Assembly: GCA_002718035.1 (NCBI GenBank) | Contig: PBCX01000004.1 | Coordinates: 1 to 49,440, forward strand | Length of the DNA stretch: 49,440 bases | From: Flavobacteriales bacterium | GTDB lineage: Bacteria > Bacteroidota > Bacteroidia > Flavobacteriales > TMED113 | Direction of reading: 5' to 3' | In this document: positions 9,501 through 18,089 of the stretch, one piece after another | Position numbering within the stretch: position 1 is the first letter of the stretch | Layout: each line of letters starts with the position of its first letter | Notes under the pieces: generated by a model | The model's input: the letters and a program-made list of their open reading frames with translations, nothing else | The model's database searches: none | Told to the model about the DNA's origin: nothing | Translations under genes and position numbers: made by a program

Positions 9501-10265
9501 TATCCTCAGGTATATACTCATTTCAATAATATTGATTTTGGAAACGTAAAAGGTTTTTCCTTTAATTATGAGGTAAGAAGAACAAAAAATCTTTCCTTAA
9601 ATGCCAATTATACTCTTCAATTTGCTGATGGTACTGGGTCTTCTGCTTCTACTGCAGAAAATTTAATACAAGCTGGTTTTCCTAATTTAAGAGTGACACT
9701 TCCTCTTGACTTTGATCAAAGGCACAGCTTGAATGGTAATATTGACTTTAGATATGGTTCAGGAACAAATTATAATGGTCCTATTTTATTTGGAACAAAA
9801 ATTCTTCAAAATTTTGGAGCAAATTTAAATTTGACTGCCGGATCGGGTACTCCTTACAGTGCACAAACTAATGCCACAACTGCTCAATATGGGATTCCAA
9901 TACAAACAACTTTAGATGGGAGTGTTAATGGTTCTAGACAACCTTGGTCTTTCCGAGCAGATCTAAAAATTAATAAAGAATTTTCGTTTGATTTAGGTAC
10001 AATTAGCGGAAACGATAGAAAATTAAGGATGAATGCTTACGTTTGGGTTCAAAACTTATTTAATACTCAAAACATAATTGCTGTCTATGATTACACTGGT
10101 AATGCAGATGATGATGGATTCTTATCGTCCAATGAAGGAATTCAAGTTACAGATGATGCAATTGATCCTACTGCTTTTAGAGATCAGTATTCTGCATACG
10201 TAAACAATCCAAATAATTTTAGTAGGCCAAGAACAATAAGGTTAGGTTTAACAATGAATTTTTAA
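6540..10265 (+). CDS. large TonB-dependent receptor with carboxypeptidase-like domain
   Basis: 1241-residue outer membrane receptor. It has a signal peptide (residues 1 to about 21, ending SFSQ), then a carboxypeptidase D regulatory-like beta-sandwich (about 24-110, with GTLKGRIIDGSNGESIPMVN and GYYTIKPIPPGKYTVEASF). The plug domain follows at about 120-225, with SSINIRGSRSSSTDYYVDGI and LPAKFGDATGGIVSVTTRG. The rest is a very long barrel ending in Phe (RLGLTMNF). No SusD-like gene follows, so this is not a classic SusCD pair. Instead a T9SS-sorted giant protein starts within a few bases and a PorV-like barrel comes next, all on one strand with gaps of about 20 bases or less. The three are very likely an operon. 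The substrate is unknown. Confidence 0.93.
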   Translation: MIRFNFTFFSIFFLIFSYSFSQSGTLKGRIIDGSNGESIPMVNITLLQDGSIISGASSDMDGYYTIKPIPPGKYTVEASFIGYQKTVVNNVLISPNKITAGNYELLPESTELGTVNIIESTVPLIDPDKSGAVKTKEQITALPTRNVQSVAATTAGIFQADEGSSINIRGSRSSSTDYYVDGIKITGNINDILPQDAIDQMTVITGGLPAKFGDATGGIVSVTTRGISSLTKAGIEVISSNLTDSYNYNLISFNASGPILRKKDESKTPIIGYLITGEYNFAKDWDPSATSIPVLNKDYQDNLNLNPLEFEGIPNYLDFQTVSSNNMSEYTRADNWELQDVKPNSNRDEIKLQGKLDFRLGKNINFTVGGSFSNKQQMSSSWRRSLFNNDYNYEQIFNNLNAFARVQHKLSDDDATGSLKNVFYTLQAGYSLNNYILHDPRLGDNFFEYGYVGKFNPTTNYQYDQNPFGFETKDIRVIQENGDTIFETHTGAILQEYVTYDFEAGSQNPIMANYTQQYIDYFHSYLPELDPSRDHIIFGGGMINGDVVPSGYSIFYYPGTLASTYWDEKDSRIQFSGSASADIGNHALEFGFEYERQRRDFYSVIGNQLWTLGRQYANQHLQNKVYFIDDALQNQYNENFLIFSSEYVVNQEQYSYFGQSIRDKFNIADNEWVYIDQYSPDQLSIDMFSADELMNQGGLPVYYYGYDYLGNPVTGGRVSFDEFINETYDNGEYMRRISPYEPIYTAGYIQDKFFFDDIVFNVGVRISRFDANQEVLKDKYSLYPVLTAEQVDASLNPNANLNINTGQYSHPANIGGDFVVYANSINDQNQITGYRDGDNWYDANGLPITDPSVLNLGSGVIPFLEDPEHVSKPNKGLTGDAFEDYTPQVSVEPRISFNFPISDQAMFFAHYDILTQRPQAANRMNPYDYLFIAERASEIQNPNLKMEKTIDYEVGFKQALTDHSALQISAFYKNLKDMVQLEQVAYAYPQVYTHFNNIDFGNVKGFSFNYEVRRTKNLSLNANYTLQFADGTGSSASTAENLIQAGFPNLRVTLPLDFDQRHSLNGNIDFRYGSGTNYNGPILFGTKILQNFGANLNLTAGSGTPYSAQTNATTAQYGIPIQTTLDGSVNGSRQPWSFRADLKINKEFSFDLGTISGNDRKLRMNAYVWVQNLFNTQNIIAVYDYTGNADDDGFLSSNEGIQVTDDAIDPTAFRDQYSAYVNNPNNFSRPRTIRLGLTMNF

Positions 10266-10277
10266 CTCATGATATAT

Positions 10278-13200
10278 ATGAATAAGAAACACATAATTTT
10301 TTACACTATATTTTCTTTTTTCTTTTCAAATATTTTATTTGCCAAAGAAAATATTCCAAATCCAAACAGTAATGATTCTAATGCTTTGAGAGTTGTAGCT
10401 GCTGGATGTTTGCCTGCTACTGCTATGACAAATTTAAATGTAAATAATGTCACAACTCTTATTATGACTGGTGGAGATATGTGGTGGGATTTAAATGATG
10501 GGATTTATGAAATTCCAACTGGAAGTAACAAACACTCGATGTTCGCAGGAGCACTTTGGATAGGTGGTTTAGATGACCAAGATAACTTAAAAGTTGCTGC
10601 TATGACTTATCGTCAAGACGGTAATGATTTTTGGCCTGGGCCATTAAATGCTGACAACACTAGTAGTGAGTATGGTTCTGTCTCTGCATCTACATGCGCA
10701 GAGTATGACAGACACTTTAAAATAACTAGACAAGAAGTAGAAGACTACGTTTCATACTTAAATTGTCAAACCGACCCAACCTGTGTCACTTCCATTGAAT
10801 ATCCTGATTATAATCCGCCTTCAATAATTGCTGATTGGCCAGCATCTAGAATAGATGTAGATGGGACCTTTGACTATCTTGCACCTTTCGTAGATGTTAA
10901 TAATGATGGAGAATATAATGAAGGAGATTACCCAGCATATGATTTAGAAGGTACCGCTGATTGTAAAGCCGATGATGTTTTATTTGGTGATCAAACCTTA
11001 TGGTGGGTTTTTAATGATAATGGAAATATTCATACAGAAACTGGATCTGAGTCAGCAATTGGTTTGGAGATTCAAGCACAAGCTTTTGGGTTTTCAACTA
11101 ATGATGAAATTAATGATATGACATTTTATAGTTATAAGATTATGAATAGATCTACAGAGTCTTTAAATGAAACATATTTTGGTCAGTGGGTTGATCCAGA
11201 TTTAGGAAATTATCAAGATGATTATGTAGGTTGTGATGTTAGTCTTGGTTTAGGTTATTGTTACAATGGTGACGCCGAAGATGATGGCGCTTCAGGTTAC
11301 AATTATGATTCCGATGATCCTCCACCTGCAATTGGAGTTGATTTCTTTAGAGGTCCTTTAGCAGATCCAAATGATGGATTAGATAATGATGGAGATGGTG
11401 AGATTGATGAAGATGGAGAACAAATAATCATGTCGAAATTTGTTTATTACAATAATGATTTTTCAGAGCACGGAAACCCTGAAGAAGCAATACATTATTA
11501 TAATTATTTAAAAGGAATTTGGAAGGATGGTCAGAATATGACTTATGGAGGAACTGGTTGGGAAGCTGGAAATCCTCTTTGTAATTATATGTTTCCAGAT
11601 GATACAGACCCTAATTTTACTGAGTCTTGGACCGAGATTACAGCTGGAAATGATCCTGCTGATAGAAGATTTTTACAATCTGCGGGTCCATTTTCTCTTG
11701 AGCCGGGTGCTGTAAATTATATTACTATTGGAGTTGTTTGGGCAAGAGCATCTGAGGGTAATAATTTTGCATCTGTAGAAAAAATGAAATTAGCTGATAG
11801 AAAAGCACAAACTTTATTTGATATTTGCTTTGAAGTTATTGATGGTCCAAGTGCTCCAGATATGCAAGTTGTTGAGCTTGATGAGGAAATAATATTAAAT
11901 TTAACATATACTGAAAACTCAAATAATTTTGGTGGTTCTTATATTGAGCAAGATCCATTTATTTCTGATGTTTTATCAGACCAAGATGGTGATGGAGTTT
12001 TTGAAGCATTGCCGATTGATAGAAATTATAGTTTTGAAGGATATCAAGTTTTTCAATTAAGAGATCCTCAAGTATCAGTTACAGATTTATACGATCCAAA
12101 TAAAGCTTACATGATATATCAAAGTGATATAGAAAACTATCTTGTAAATGATGATGAAAGCGGTCAGCTGGTAGTTAGTCCTGATCCTTCTGATGACTCC
12201 CAACCTATAGCTAATTTAATAAATTACAACTTAGATGAGTCCGTTGGTCCCGGTGTGTTTGTTCCACAAAACATGACATTAGGTGCCTCAAATGAAGGAT
12301 TAGTTCATTCAATTCAAGTTTTAACTGACAAGTTTTCAACTGGCACACCTGAACTTGTTAATAATAAGCCATACTATTTTATGGTAATTGCATATGCGCA
12401 TAATGAATATATCAAGTATAAACCAGATACACCTTTTGATAGTTCTAACCCTTACGCTGCTAGCTCTGTTGGTCAAAAAAAACCATATCTTGCTGGTAGA
12501 AAGAATATTAAAGTTTATACCGCAATTCCTCACAAAACCGAACCTACAGGAAATTTAATTAATTCGGAATATGCTATGAGACCTGCAATAATTGGATTAG
12601 CGGGATCAGGTAATGGTGGGTATAATTTAGATATCACACTAGAAAATAGAAATCAAATAGCGATTAATAATTTCGTGGATACATTATTTTATTTAAAGGA
12701 CTTTGGTCCTATTGACATTTCAATTATTGACCCTTTATCTGTCCCAGATGCTGATTTTATATTTGAAATGAAAGATGTTGTTTATGAAGATGGTATATTA
12801 ACAGATGCACATTGGGAATTAACAAAAATACAAGATGGAGAAGTAACCACAATTTCTTCATCAAATTCTATGTCTGATAAAGTTCAACAAGTTATTCCTG
12901 AATGGGGTCTTGGTGTTACATTAAAAAATGTAGTTAATCCAACTTCAGATCAGGCAATTGATAAAGGATTCTTAGGATTAGATGCAACAAATTTATCTAT
13001 TGAAAGTTCTCCAATACAATTAGTTCAAGATTTTGACGGCTTTCCACAATTTGCTCCTATAACTGCAGCTTTTGATTGGATTAGGTCTGGAACAAATAAT
13101 TATCCTGACTCCGACCCTGTTTTAGGTCAATATAGTATATACAGTGATTATGGTATGCCTTCAACACCAGAAGATCCTAATGAAGTATTTGAAGTTTTAA

Positions 13201-14390
13201 CGGGTGGTGTAATAGCTCCCTATCAGTTACTTTCTACTGATTATAAGCATGAATATGAAGCGAATGATTTTACATTTAGAGATACTGTAGGTTGCGGCCC
13301 TGCATTTAAAGATTTTAAATCAGATTGTTCATTAGATAGTTTAAATAATGTAGATATTATTTTTACTTCTAATAAGTCACTCTGGACAAGAGTTCCAATA
13401 ATTGAAATGGCAGAAGAAATAATTGAAGAAAATGGTTCTTCTACTCCAAATGGTCTCGGAGGTGCAGAAAAATGGGATTTAAGGACATCAGAATCAGTAG
13501 ATAAAAACGGTAATTCTGATGGAACAGGAACGGGTTGGGGATGGTTTCCTGGATATGCAATCGATGTTTCAAAAGGAATTAGGCTTGACATGATGATTTC
13601 TGAGGATTCTTCGTTTCCTGATCAAAATGGAGCTGATATGATTTTTAACCCAACAGATGAGGTCTGGGTAGGTCAAAGCTTAACAAATATTAATTTAGGA
13701 AATGCTGATTTCAATACTTTTTCTGAAGTTTCTGCAAATGATATATGCTTTGGAGGTAAACATTGGGTATTCGTTTTAAATACACCTTATCAAGGAGATG
13801 ATCATCTATTAAATACTAACATAGATTTATTTGATAACTGGCAATTAGCTTCAAGAAAGAAAAAATTATTACCAAAAGTAACTTGGGTTATGCCAGTAAT
13901 GGGTACAGATACTGATATAAATAGTAATGATTGGTCAGATATTGAATTTAAAGTAAGAATTACAGAAAAATACGCAACAAGAAATTTTTCTGAAAACGAA
14001 GGTGCTCCTAAATATAGATTCAGTACCGGTGATTTATTTACAATATTTGACGATCCTCAAACACAAAAAGATGGCTTGGAGATGCTAAACGTTGTTCCAA
14101 ATCCATATAATGGGGTTTCAAGTTATGAAACTAGTCAGCTTGACAACAGAGTTAAAATTATAAATCTTCCAAACACTTGTACAATTTCTATTTATACAAT
14201 TAATGGTTCATTAATTAATCAAATAAAAAAAGATAATGATAAGCCTGAGATTGAATGGGATCTAAACAATATGTACGGTATTCCTATTTCTTCTGGTTTA
14301 TATATAATACATGTTGATGCTCCTGGAATTGGTGAAAAAGTTATTAAATGGTTTGGAACTATGAGACCAATTGACTTAAATACATTTTAA
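10278..14390 (+). CDS. giant secreted protein with T9SS C-terminal sorting domain
   Basis: About 1370 residues. I prefer the ATG at 10278 because it gives a lysine-led signal peptide (MNKKHIIFYT...NILFAK); an in-frame ATG at 10269 adds three residues. The mature protein is acidic, rich in Asp, Asn and Gly. It contains calcium-loop-like segments, DVNNDGEYNEGDY near residue 206, DGLDNDGDGEIDEDGEQ near 366 and DQDGDGVFEALPIDRNY near 568. The last ~100 residues form a type A T9SS sorting domain (VVPNPYNG, ISIYTINGSLINQI, WDLNNMYGIPISSGLYIIHV), but it continues past the usual Lys-rich end with KWFGTMRPIDLNTF. I recognise no enzyme domain. It is probably a surface or released protein exported by T9SS, acting with the adjacent TonB receptor and PorV-like protein. 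Confidence 0.9.
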   Translation: MNKKHIIFYTIFSFFFSNILFAKENIPNPNSNDSNALRVVAAGCLPATAMTNLNVNNVTTLIMTGGDMWWDLNDGIYEIPTGSNKHSMFAGALWIGGLDDQDNLKVAAMTYRQDGNDFWPGPLNADNTSSEYGSVSASTCAEYDRHFKITRQEVEDYVSYLNCQTDPTCVTSIEYPDYNPPSIIADWPASRIDVDGTFDYLAPFVDVNNDGEYNEGDYPAYDLEGTADCKADDVLFGDQTLWWVFNDNGNIHTETGSESAIGLEIQAQAFGFSTNDEINDMTFYSYKIMNRSTESLNETYFGQWVDPDLGNYQDDYVGCDVSLGLGYCYNGDAEDDGASGYNYDSDDPPPAIGVDFFRGPLADPNDGLDNDGDGEIDEDGEQIIMSKFVYYNNDFSEHGNPEEAIHYYNYLKGIWKDGQNMTYGGTGWEAGNPLCNYMFPDDTDPNFTESWTEITAGNDPADRRFLQSAGPFSLEPGAVNYITIGVVWARASEGNNFASVEKMKLADRKAQTLFDICFEVIDGPSAPDMQVVELDEEIILNLTYTENSNNFGGSYIEQDPFISDVLSDQDGDGVFEALPIDRNYSFEGYQVFQLRDPQVSVTDLYDPNKAYMIYQSDIENYLVNDDESGQLVVSPDPSDDSQPIANLINYNLDESVGPGVFVPQNMTLGASNEGLVHSIQVLTDKFSTGTPELVNNKPYYFMVIAYAHNEYIKYKPDTPFDSSNPYAASSVGQKKPYLAGRKNIKVYTAIPHKTEPTGNLINSEYAMRPAIIGLAGSGNGGYNLDITLENRNQIAINNFVDTLFYLKDFGPIDISIIDPLSVPDADFIFEMKDVVYEDGILTDAHWELTKIQDGEVTTISSSNSMSDKVQQVIPEWGLGVTLKNVVNPTSDQAIDKGFLGLDATNLSIESSPIQLVQDFDGFPQFAPITAAFDWIRSGTNNYPDSDPVLGQYSIYSDYGMPSTPEDPNEVFEVLTGGVIAPYQLLSTDYKHEYEANDFTFRDTVGCGPAFKDFKSDCSLDSLNNVDIIFTSNKSLWTRVPIIEMAEEIIEENGSSTPNGLGGAEKWDLRTSESVDKNGNSDGTGTGWGWFPGYAIDVSKGIRLDMMISEDSSFPDQNGADMIFNPTDEVWVGQSLTNINLGNADFNTFSEVSANDICFGGKHWVFVLNTPYQGDDHLLNTNIDLFDNWQLASRKKKLLPKVTWVMPVMGTDTDINSNDWSDIEFKVRITEKYATRNFSENEGAPKYRFSTGDLFTIFDDPQTQKDGLEMLNVVPNPYNGVSSYETSQLDNRVKIINLPNTCTISIYTINGSLINQIKKDNDKPEIEWDLNNMYGIPISSGLYIIHVDAPGIGEKVIKWFGTMRPIDLNTF

Positions 14391-14410
14391 TTAGTTTAAT
14401 ATAAAATATT

Positions 14411-15469
14411 ATGATCAAATTAAATAAATTAATAAAAATCTTAGCTGTACTGCTTTTCTCTTTAACTAGCAATACTGTAATTTCACAATCTGATGATGTT
14501 TCAAGTGAAGAAAGAGTTGGACAAGCTGGTGCTTATGAGCTTTTAATTAATCCGTGGGCTAGAAGCTCTGGTTTAGCAAGTTCTAATACAGCTTCAGTTA
14601 GAGGAATAGAATCAGTATTTATGAATGTTGCTGGTTTGACAGGAACAAACTCAACACAAGTAATGTTTTCACATGCTTCATGGTTTGCTGACATTTCAAT
14701 TAGTAGTTTTGCAGTGGGTCAAAAAGTTGGAGATACCGGAGTTATGGGAATTTCTTTCATGTCTTTAGATTTTGGAGAAATAGAACGAACAACTGTTCAA
14801 AATCCTAACGGAGGCTTAGGTACATTTTCACCTCAGTTTATGAATTTAGGAGTGTCATACGCTAAAAAATTCACAGATAGAATTTCAGGTGGTGTTACAT
14901 TAAGACTAATTTCAGAATCTGCTGCTGATATTGCAGCAAATGGTTTTTCTTTTGACACAGGTATTCATTATGAAACTGGCTCGCGAAATCAAGCAAAATT
15001 TGGAATTGCTCTTAAAAATATTGGAACAGGAATGTCATTTAATGGGGATGGAGATGATATTACATTGATGGGTGAAAATTATGAATCTACATTTGAAATA
15101 AGATCTGACATGTTTGAGTTACCTGCATTGTTACATATTGGTGGATCCTATGATTTTCTATTTACAGACGATCACAGTGTTATGTTGTGTTTAAACTATA
15201 CTTCAAATTCTTTTTCAAAAGATCAAATACTATTTGGTACAGAATATTCTTTTAAAGACTATTTATCTCTCAGATTTGGATATAACTTTGAAGATGGTAT
15301 TATGAATGAATTCAATGATGGAAGAACAACAACATTTACTGGCATCTCAAGTGGATTCTCATTTCAGGTTCCGTTCTCTGGAGAATCAAGTTTTAGCTTA
15401 GATTACTCTTTTAGAGCAGCTAATCCTTTAAGCTCAGTACATACAATTGGAGCAACAATTGATTTATAA
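14411..15469 (+). CDS. PorV/PorQ-family outer membrane barrel (second PorV-like protein)
   Basis: 352-residue predicted outer membrane beta-barrel with a signal peptide (about residues 1-26, ending VISQ). The segment GQAGAYELLINPWARSSGLA followed by SVRGIESVFMNVAGL matches the N-terminal signature of PorV/PorQ proteins (UPF0164-like), in which a shared Asn-Pro/Ala-Arg motif precedes a FadL-type barrel. PorV itself is the T9SS shuttle that carries cargo from the translocon to the PorU attachment complex. A separate, longer PorV is encoded at 34103-35341, so this is a paralogue. Because it directly follows a T9SS cargo gene, I infer a role dedicated to that cargo. Another possibility is a transport barrel unrelated to secretion. 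Confidence 0.82.
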   Translation: MIKLNKLIKILAVLLFSLTSNTVISQSDDVSSEERVGQAGAYELLINPWARSSGLASSNTASVRGIESVFMNVAGLTGTNSTQVMFSHASWFADISISSFAVGQKVGDTGVMGISFMSLDFGEIERTTVQNPNGGLGTFSPQFMNLGVSYAKKFTDRISGGVTLRLISESAADIAANGFSFDTGIHYETGSRNQAKFGIALKNIGTGMSFNGDGDDITLMGENYESTFEIRSDMFELPALLHIGGSYDFLFTDDHSVMLCLNYTSNSFSKDQILFGTEYSFKDYLSLRFGYNFEDGIMNEFNDGRTTTFTGISSGFSFQVPFSGESSFSLDYSFRAANPLSSVHTIGATIDL

Positions 15470-15519
15470 TCGAGTTATAAATATTAAGCTTTTATTTTAA
15501 TTATTGAAATTTAAATTAT

Positions 15520-15996
15520 ATGAGTAAAATATCTTATTATAGCCAAGAAGCATTAGATAAATTGAGGTCAGATCTGGATAATTTATGTAACATAGAAAGA
15601 CCTAAAATTTCTGAGCAAATTGCTCAAGCAAGAGATAAGGGTGATCTTTCAGAAAATGCTGAATACGATGCTGCAAAAGAAGCTCAAGGTTTGTTAGAAA
15701 TGAGAATTTCAGGTCTTGAAGAAAAACTTTTATATGCACGTGTTATAGATATTTCAAAATTAGATGATAGTAAAGTTTTACTTTACTGTACAGTTAAAAT
15801 AAAAAATATAGATACAGATCAAACTTTCGAATACACACTTGTCTCCGAATCTGAAGCAGATCTTTCTCAAGGTAAAATTTCTGCAAACTCACCAATAGGA
15901 AAAGGTTTACTTACTAAAGAAAAAGGTGATATCGCGGAAATTAGTATACCAAGTGGTGTACTTAAATTTCAAGTTGTTGAAATTTTAAGAAAGTGA
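15520..15996 (+). CDS. greA: transcription elongation factor GreA
   Basis: 158-residue GreA. It has an N-terminal coiled-coil finger with the acidic tip ARDKGDLSENAEYDAAKEAQ (residues about 37-56), which enters the RNA polymerase secondary channel and promotes cleavage of backtracked transcripts, then a C-terminal FKBP-like domain with SPIGKGLLTKEKGD. Length and both domains are typical. Its stop codon overlaps the GTG start of the next gene (GTGA). In my recollection greA followed by a HIT gene is a common pairing in Flavobacteriia. Confidence 0.96.
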   Translation: MSKISYYSQEALDKLRSDLDNLCNIERPKISEQIAQARDKGDLSENAEYDAAKEAQGLLEMRISGLEEKLLYARVIDISKLDDSKVLLYCTVKIKNIDTDQTFEYTLVSESEADLSQGKISANSPIGKGLLTKEKGDIAEISIPSGVLKFQVVEILRK

Positions 15997-16388
15997 GTTC
16001 AATATTTTCTCAAATTATAAAGAAAAAATTACCGGCCAATATTATTTATGAAAATGATACTTGCATTGCTTTCATGGATATAATGCCAATTAAGGAAGGA
16101 CATGTTTTAGTTGTTCCAAAATTAGAAGTAGATTATATTTTTGATTTACCATCCAAGGAATATAAAGAACTTTTTTGTTTTGCAAAGCTTATATCTAATG
16201 CAATGAAAAAAGTTTTTAAATGTAAAAGAGTAGGTTTGTCTGTAATTGGTTTTGAAGTTCCTCATTGCCATATACATCTTGTCCCAATAAATAAAATTGA
16301 AGACATGAACTTCAATTTAAAGTCTGAATCGACGCAGTCTCATTTAGCTAAAATTGCAAACGAGATTTCTGTTAATATTAAGATCTAA
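15993..16388 (+). CDS. HIT family nucleotide hydrolase/transferase
   Basis: 131-residue histidine-triad protein. The start is a GTG overlapping the greA stop by 4 bases; no closer ATG preserves the conserved N-terminus SIFSQIIKKKLPANIIYEND. The catalytic triad motif HxHxH appears as PHCHIHLVPI near residue 90. Family members hydrolyse purine nucleotide phosphoramidates or dinucleoside polyphosphates; the physiological substrate is unknown. The usual C-terminal helix is present (SESTQSHLAKIANEI). The 3' end interlocks with ruvC on the other strand through CTAA. Confidence 0.93.
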   Translation: MSSIFSQIIKKKLPANIIYENDTCIAFMDIMPIKEGHVLVVPKLEVDYIFDLPSKEYKELFCFAKLISNAMKKVFKCKRVGLSVIGFEVPHCHIHLVPINKIEDMNFNLKSESTQSHLAKIANEISVNIKI

Positions 16389-16947
16389 CGTAATCTTTCA
16401 GGATTATTTTTTATAAAACTTTCCCATCCTTTTTTAGCTTTACCTGTAGATTTAACCTGAATTACATTTTGAAGTGAGTGACATACAGCTACTGCTAAAC
16501 CGTCTGTAGCGTCAAAATATTTGGGTTTGGTTTTTATATTTAGCATTTTCATCAACATAGATGATACTTGTTCTTTAGAAGATTTTCCGGACCCAGTAAC
16601 TGATAATTTGATTTTTTGGGTGCATATTCATATACTTTTTTATTTTTCTTTATAGTAGCAATAATAGCAACACCTTGAGCTCTACCAAGCTTTAACATTG
16701 ATTGAATGTTTTTTCCATAAAATGGAGCTTCGATTGCAACTTCATCTACTTTATAATTTTCAATTAAATAACTAGTTTTATCAAATATTCTTTTTAATCT
16801 TTCTTCATGGTTAGATATTTTTCTTAGCATTAAAATATCTAACTCAATTAATTCGGTTTTCTTGTTTTCAATTTTTATAATACCAAAACCTAATATATTT
16901 GTTCCTGGGTCAATTCCTAAGATTATTTTTTTTGATTCTAAATGCAT
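16385..16947 (-). pseudogene. ruvC: ruvC, Holliday junction endonuclease, interrupted by a one-base frameshift
   Basis: The reading frame from 16947 gives a good RuvC N-terminus: GIDPG with catalytic Asp13, VAIEAPFYGKN with catalytic Glu73, and YAPKK near 130. It then shifts frame at an A6 run (T6 at 16612-16617 on the plus strand). Adding one A restores IKLSVTGSGKSSKEQVSSML, the expected continuation, and the frame then runs through ATDGLAVAVCHSL, which holds the conserved C-terminal Asp/His region, to a TAG at 16385. The repaired protein would have 187 residues, normal for RuvC. Without the base the protein stops after about 131 residues and loses the C-terminal catalytic residues. Homopolymer sequencing error is the simplest explanation; a true mutation would disable an important resolvase. 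Confidence 0.9.
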
Positions 16948-17000
16948 GTAAGAAATATATATTTTAAATATACATTAGTTTATGTTGTATATTTAGAAAA

Positions 17001-18089
17001 ATGAGACTAAAGTATAAATTTTTATTTAAAAATTTCCCTGGTGTTTTTTTGATAAAATTAGTGCCTGCAATAAGTTTTTCAATTATTTTTTTTTATTCAT
17101 TTCTAGCCATTTTTGCTTACTACATAATTCCACAAAATACTTCTATGTCAAATGAAATTGAGTTATCATTGGCTAACAAGCCACCAGGCTTTAATATTGA
17201 TTATATATATTTATATAACCAAAATATTGAAAAGTCATTTTTTGATAAATTAATAAATGGTGAAAATCCAAAGTATAAAAAAATACCGATTTCTAAAATA
17301 GAAGAATCATACACCAGAATTTATTATTACGATTATTCAGACACAAATTTTTTAAATAAAAAAAAAATTGAAAAGAAAGATTTAAAATTAAATAATCAAA
17401 AAAATTATATTCATAAACAAACTTTTTTTTTGGGAACAGATAAATTTGGAAGGGATTTATTAAGTAGAATTATTCTCGGTTCTAGACTTTCTTTGTCAGC
17501 CGGCTTCTTTTCTGTTGTAATTTCTCTATTTATAGGTCTTTTTTTTGGTTTAGTTGCTGGTTATTATGGTGGTAAAATTGATCTTTTGACTCAATGGTTA
17601 ATTAATGTTGTATGGTCGATTCCAACTCTATTATTGGTTATTTCTATAAGTCTTGTTTTAGGAAAGGGATATTGGCAACTTTTTTTATCAATTGGTCTTA
17701 CCATGTGGGTTGAAGTTGCTAGAGTAACTAGAGGCGAAGTTTTAAAAATAAAAGAAAAAACTTTTATTATAGCAATTCAATCGTTGGGTTTTAGTGATTT
17801 TAGAATTATAATTAAACACATTTTACCAAATATATTTAATCCCATTTTAATCATTTCAATTGCAAATTTTGCAACAGCTATACTTTTAGAATCAGGTTTA
17901 AGTTTTTTAGGTTTAGGTCTACCACCACCAAGTCCGTCATGGGGAACTATAATTAAGAATCATTATTTATATCTTTTAATAGATAACCCATTTAGTGCCA
18001 TATTTCCTGGATTATGTATTGTGCTAATAGTAATTTCTTTCATGTCGTTAGGTAATTATTTAAGAGATTTTTTTGACGTTAAAAAATAA
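17001..18089 (+). CDS. OppC/DppC-type ABC transporter permease
   Basis: 362-residue inner membrane permease of the peptide/nickel ABC transporter class. There is one N-terminal membrane segment (about residues 20-45), then a soluble stretch of about 100 residues that is unusually Lys/Asn/Tyr-rich. The signature FLGTDKFGRDLLSRIILGSRLSL follows, and then five further membrane segments. The cytoplasmic EAA loop is seen as EVLKIKEKTFIIAIQSLGFSDFRII, where the ATPase docks. ESGLSFLGLGLPPPSPSWG is the conserved C-terminal motif. No OppB-type permease, binding protein or ATPase lies nearby, so it is an orphan subunit here. It converges with the atoE-like gene with an 11-base overlap. Confidence 0.9.
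   Translation: MRLKYKFLFKNFPGVFLIKLVPAISFSIIFFYSFLAIFAYYIIPQNTSMSNEIELSLANKPPGFNIDYIYLYNQNIEKSFFDKLINGENPKYKKIPISKIEESYTRIYYYDYSDTNFLNKKKIEKKDLKLNNQKNYIHKQTFFLGTDKFGRDLLSRIILGSRLSLSAGFFSVVISLFIGLFFGLVAGYYGGKIDLLTQWLINVVWSIPTLLLVISISLVLGKGYWQLFLSIGLTMWVEVARVTRGEVLKIKEKTFIIAIQSLGFSDFRIIIKHILPNIFNPILIISIANFATAILLESGLSFLGLGLPPPSPSWGTIIKNHYLYLLIDNPFSAIFPGLCIVLIVISFMSLGNYLRDFFDVKK

Noticed and set aside
13241-13591. 116-codon reverse-strand open frame inside the giant cargo gene
   Set aside because: It lies wholly within a strongly supported coding gene, has no recognisable motif and looks like a shadow frame.
6540-14390. SusC/SusD-type polysaccharide utilisation locus
   Set aside because: No SusD-like lipoprotein and no glycoside hydrolase follow the receptor; the next gene is a T9SS cargo without such domains.
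16605-16625. Programmed frameshift in ruvC
   Set aside because: An A6 run can slip, but RuvC is not known to use recoding and no stimulating structure is visible; a sequencing error or mutation is simpler.
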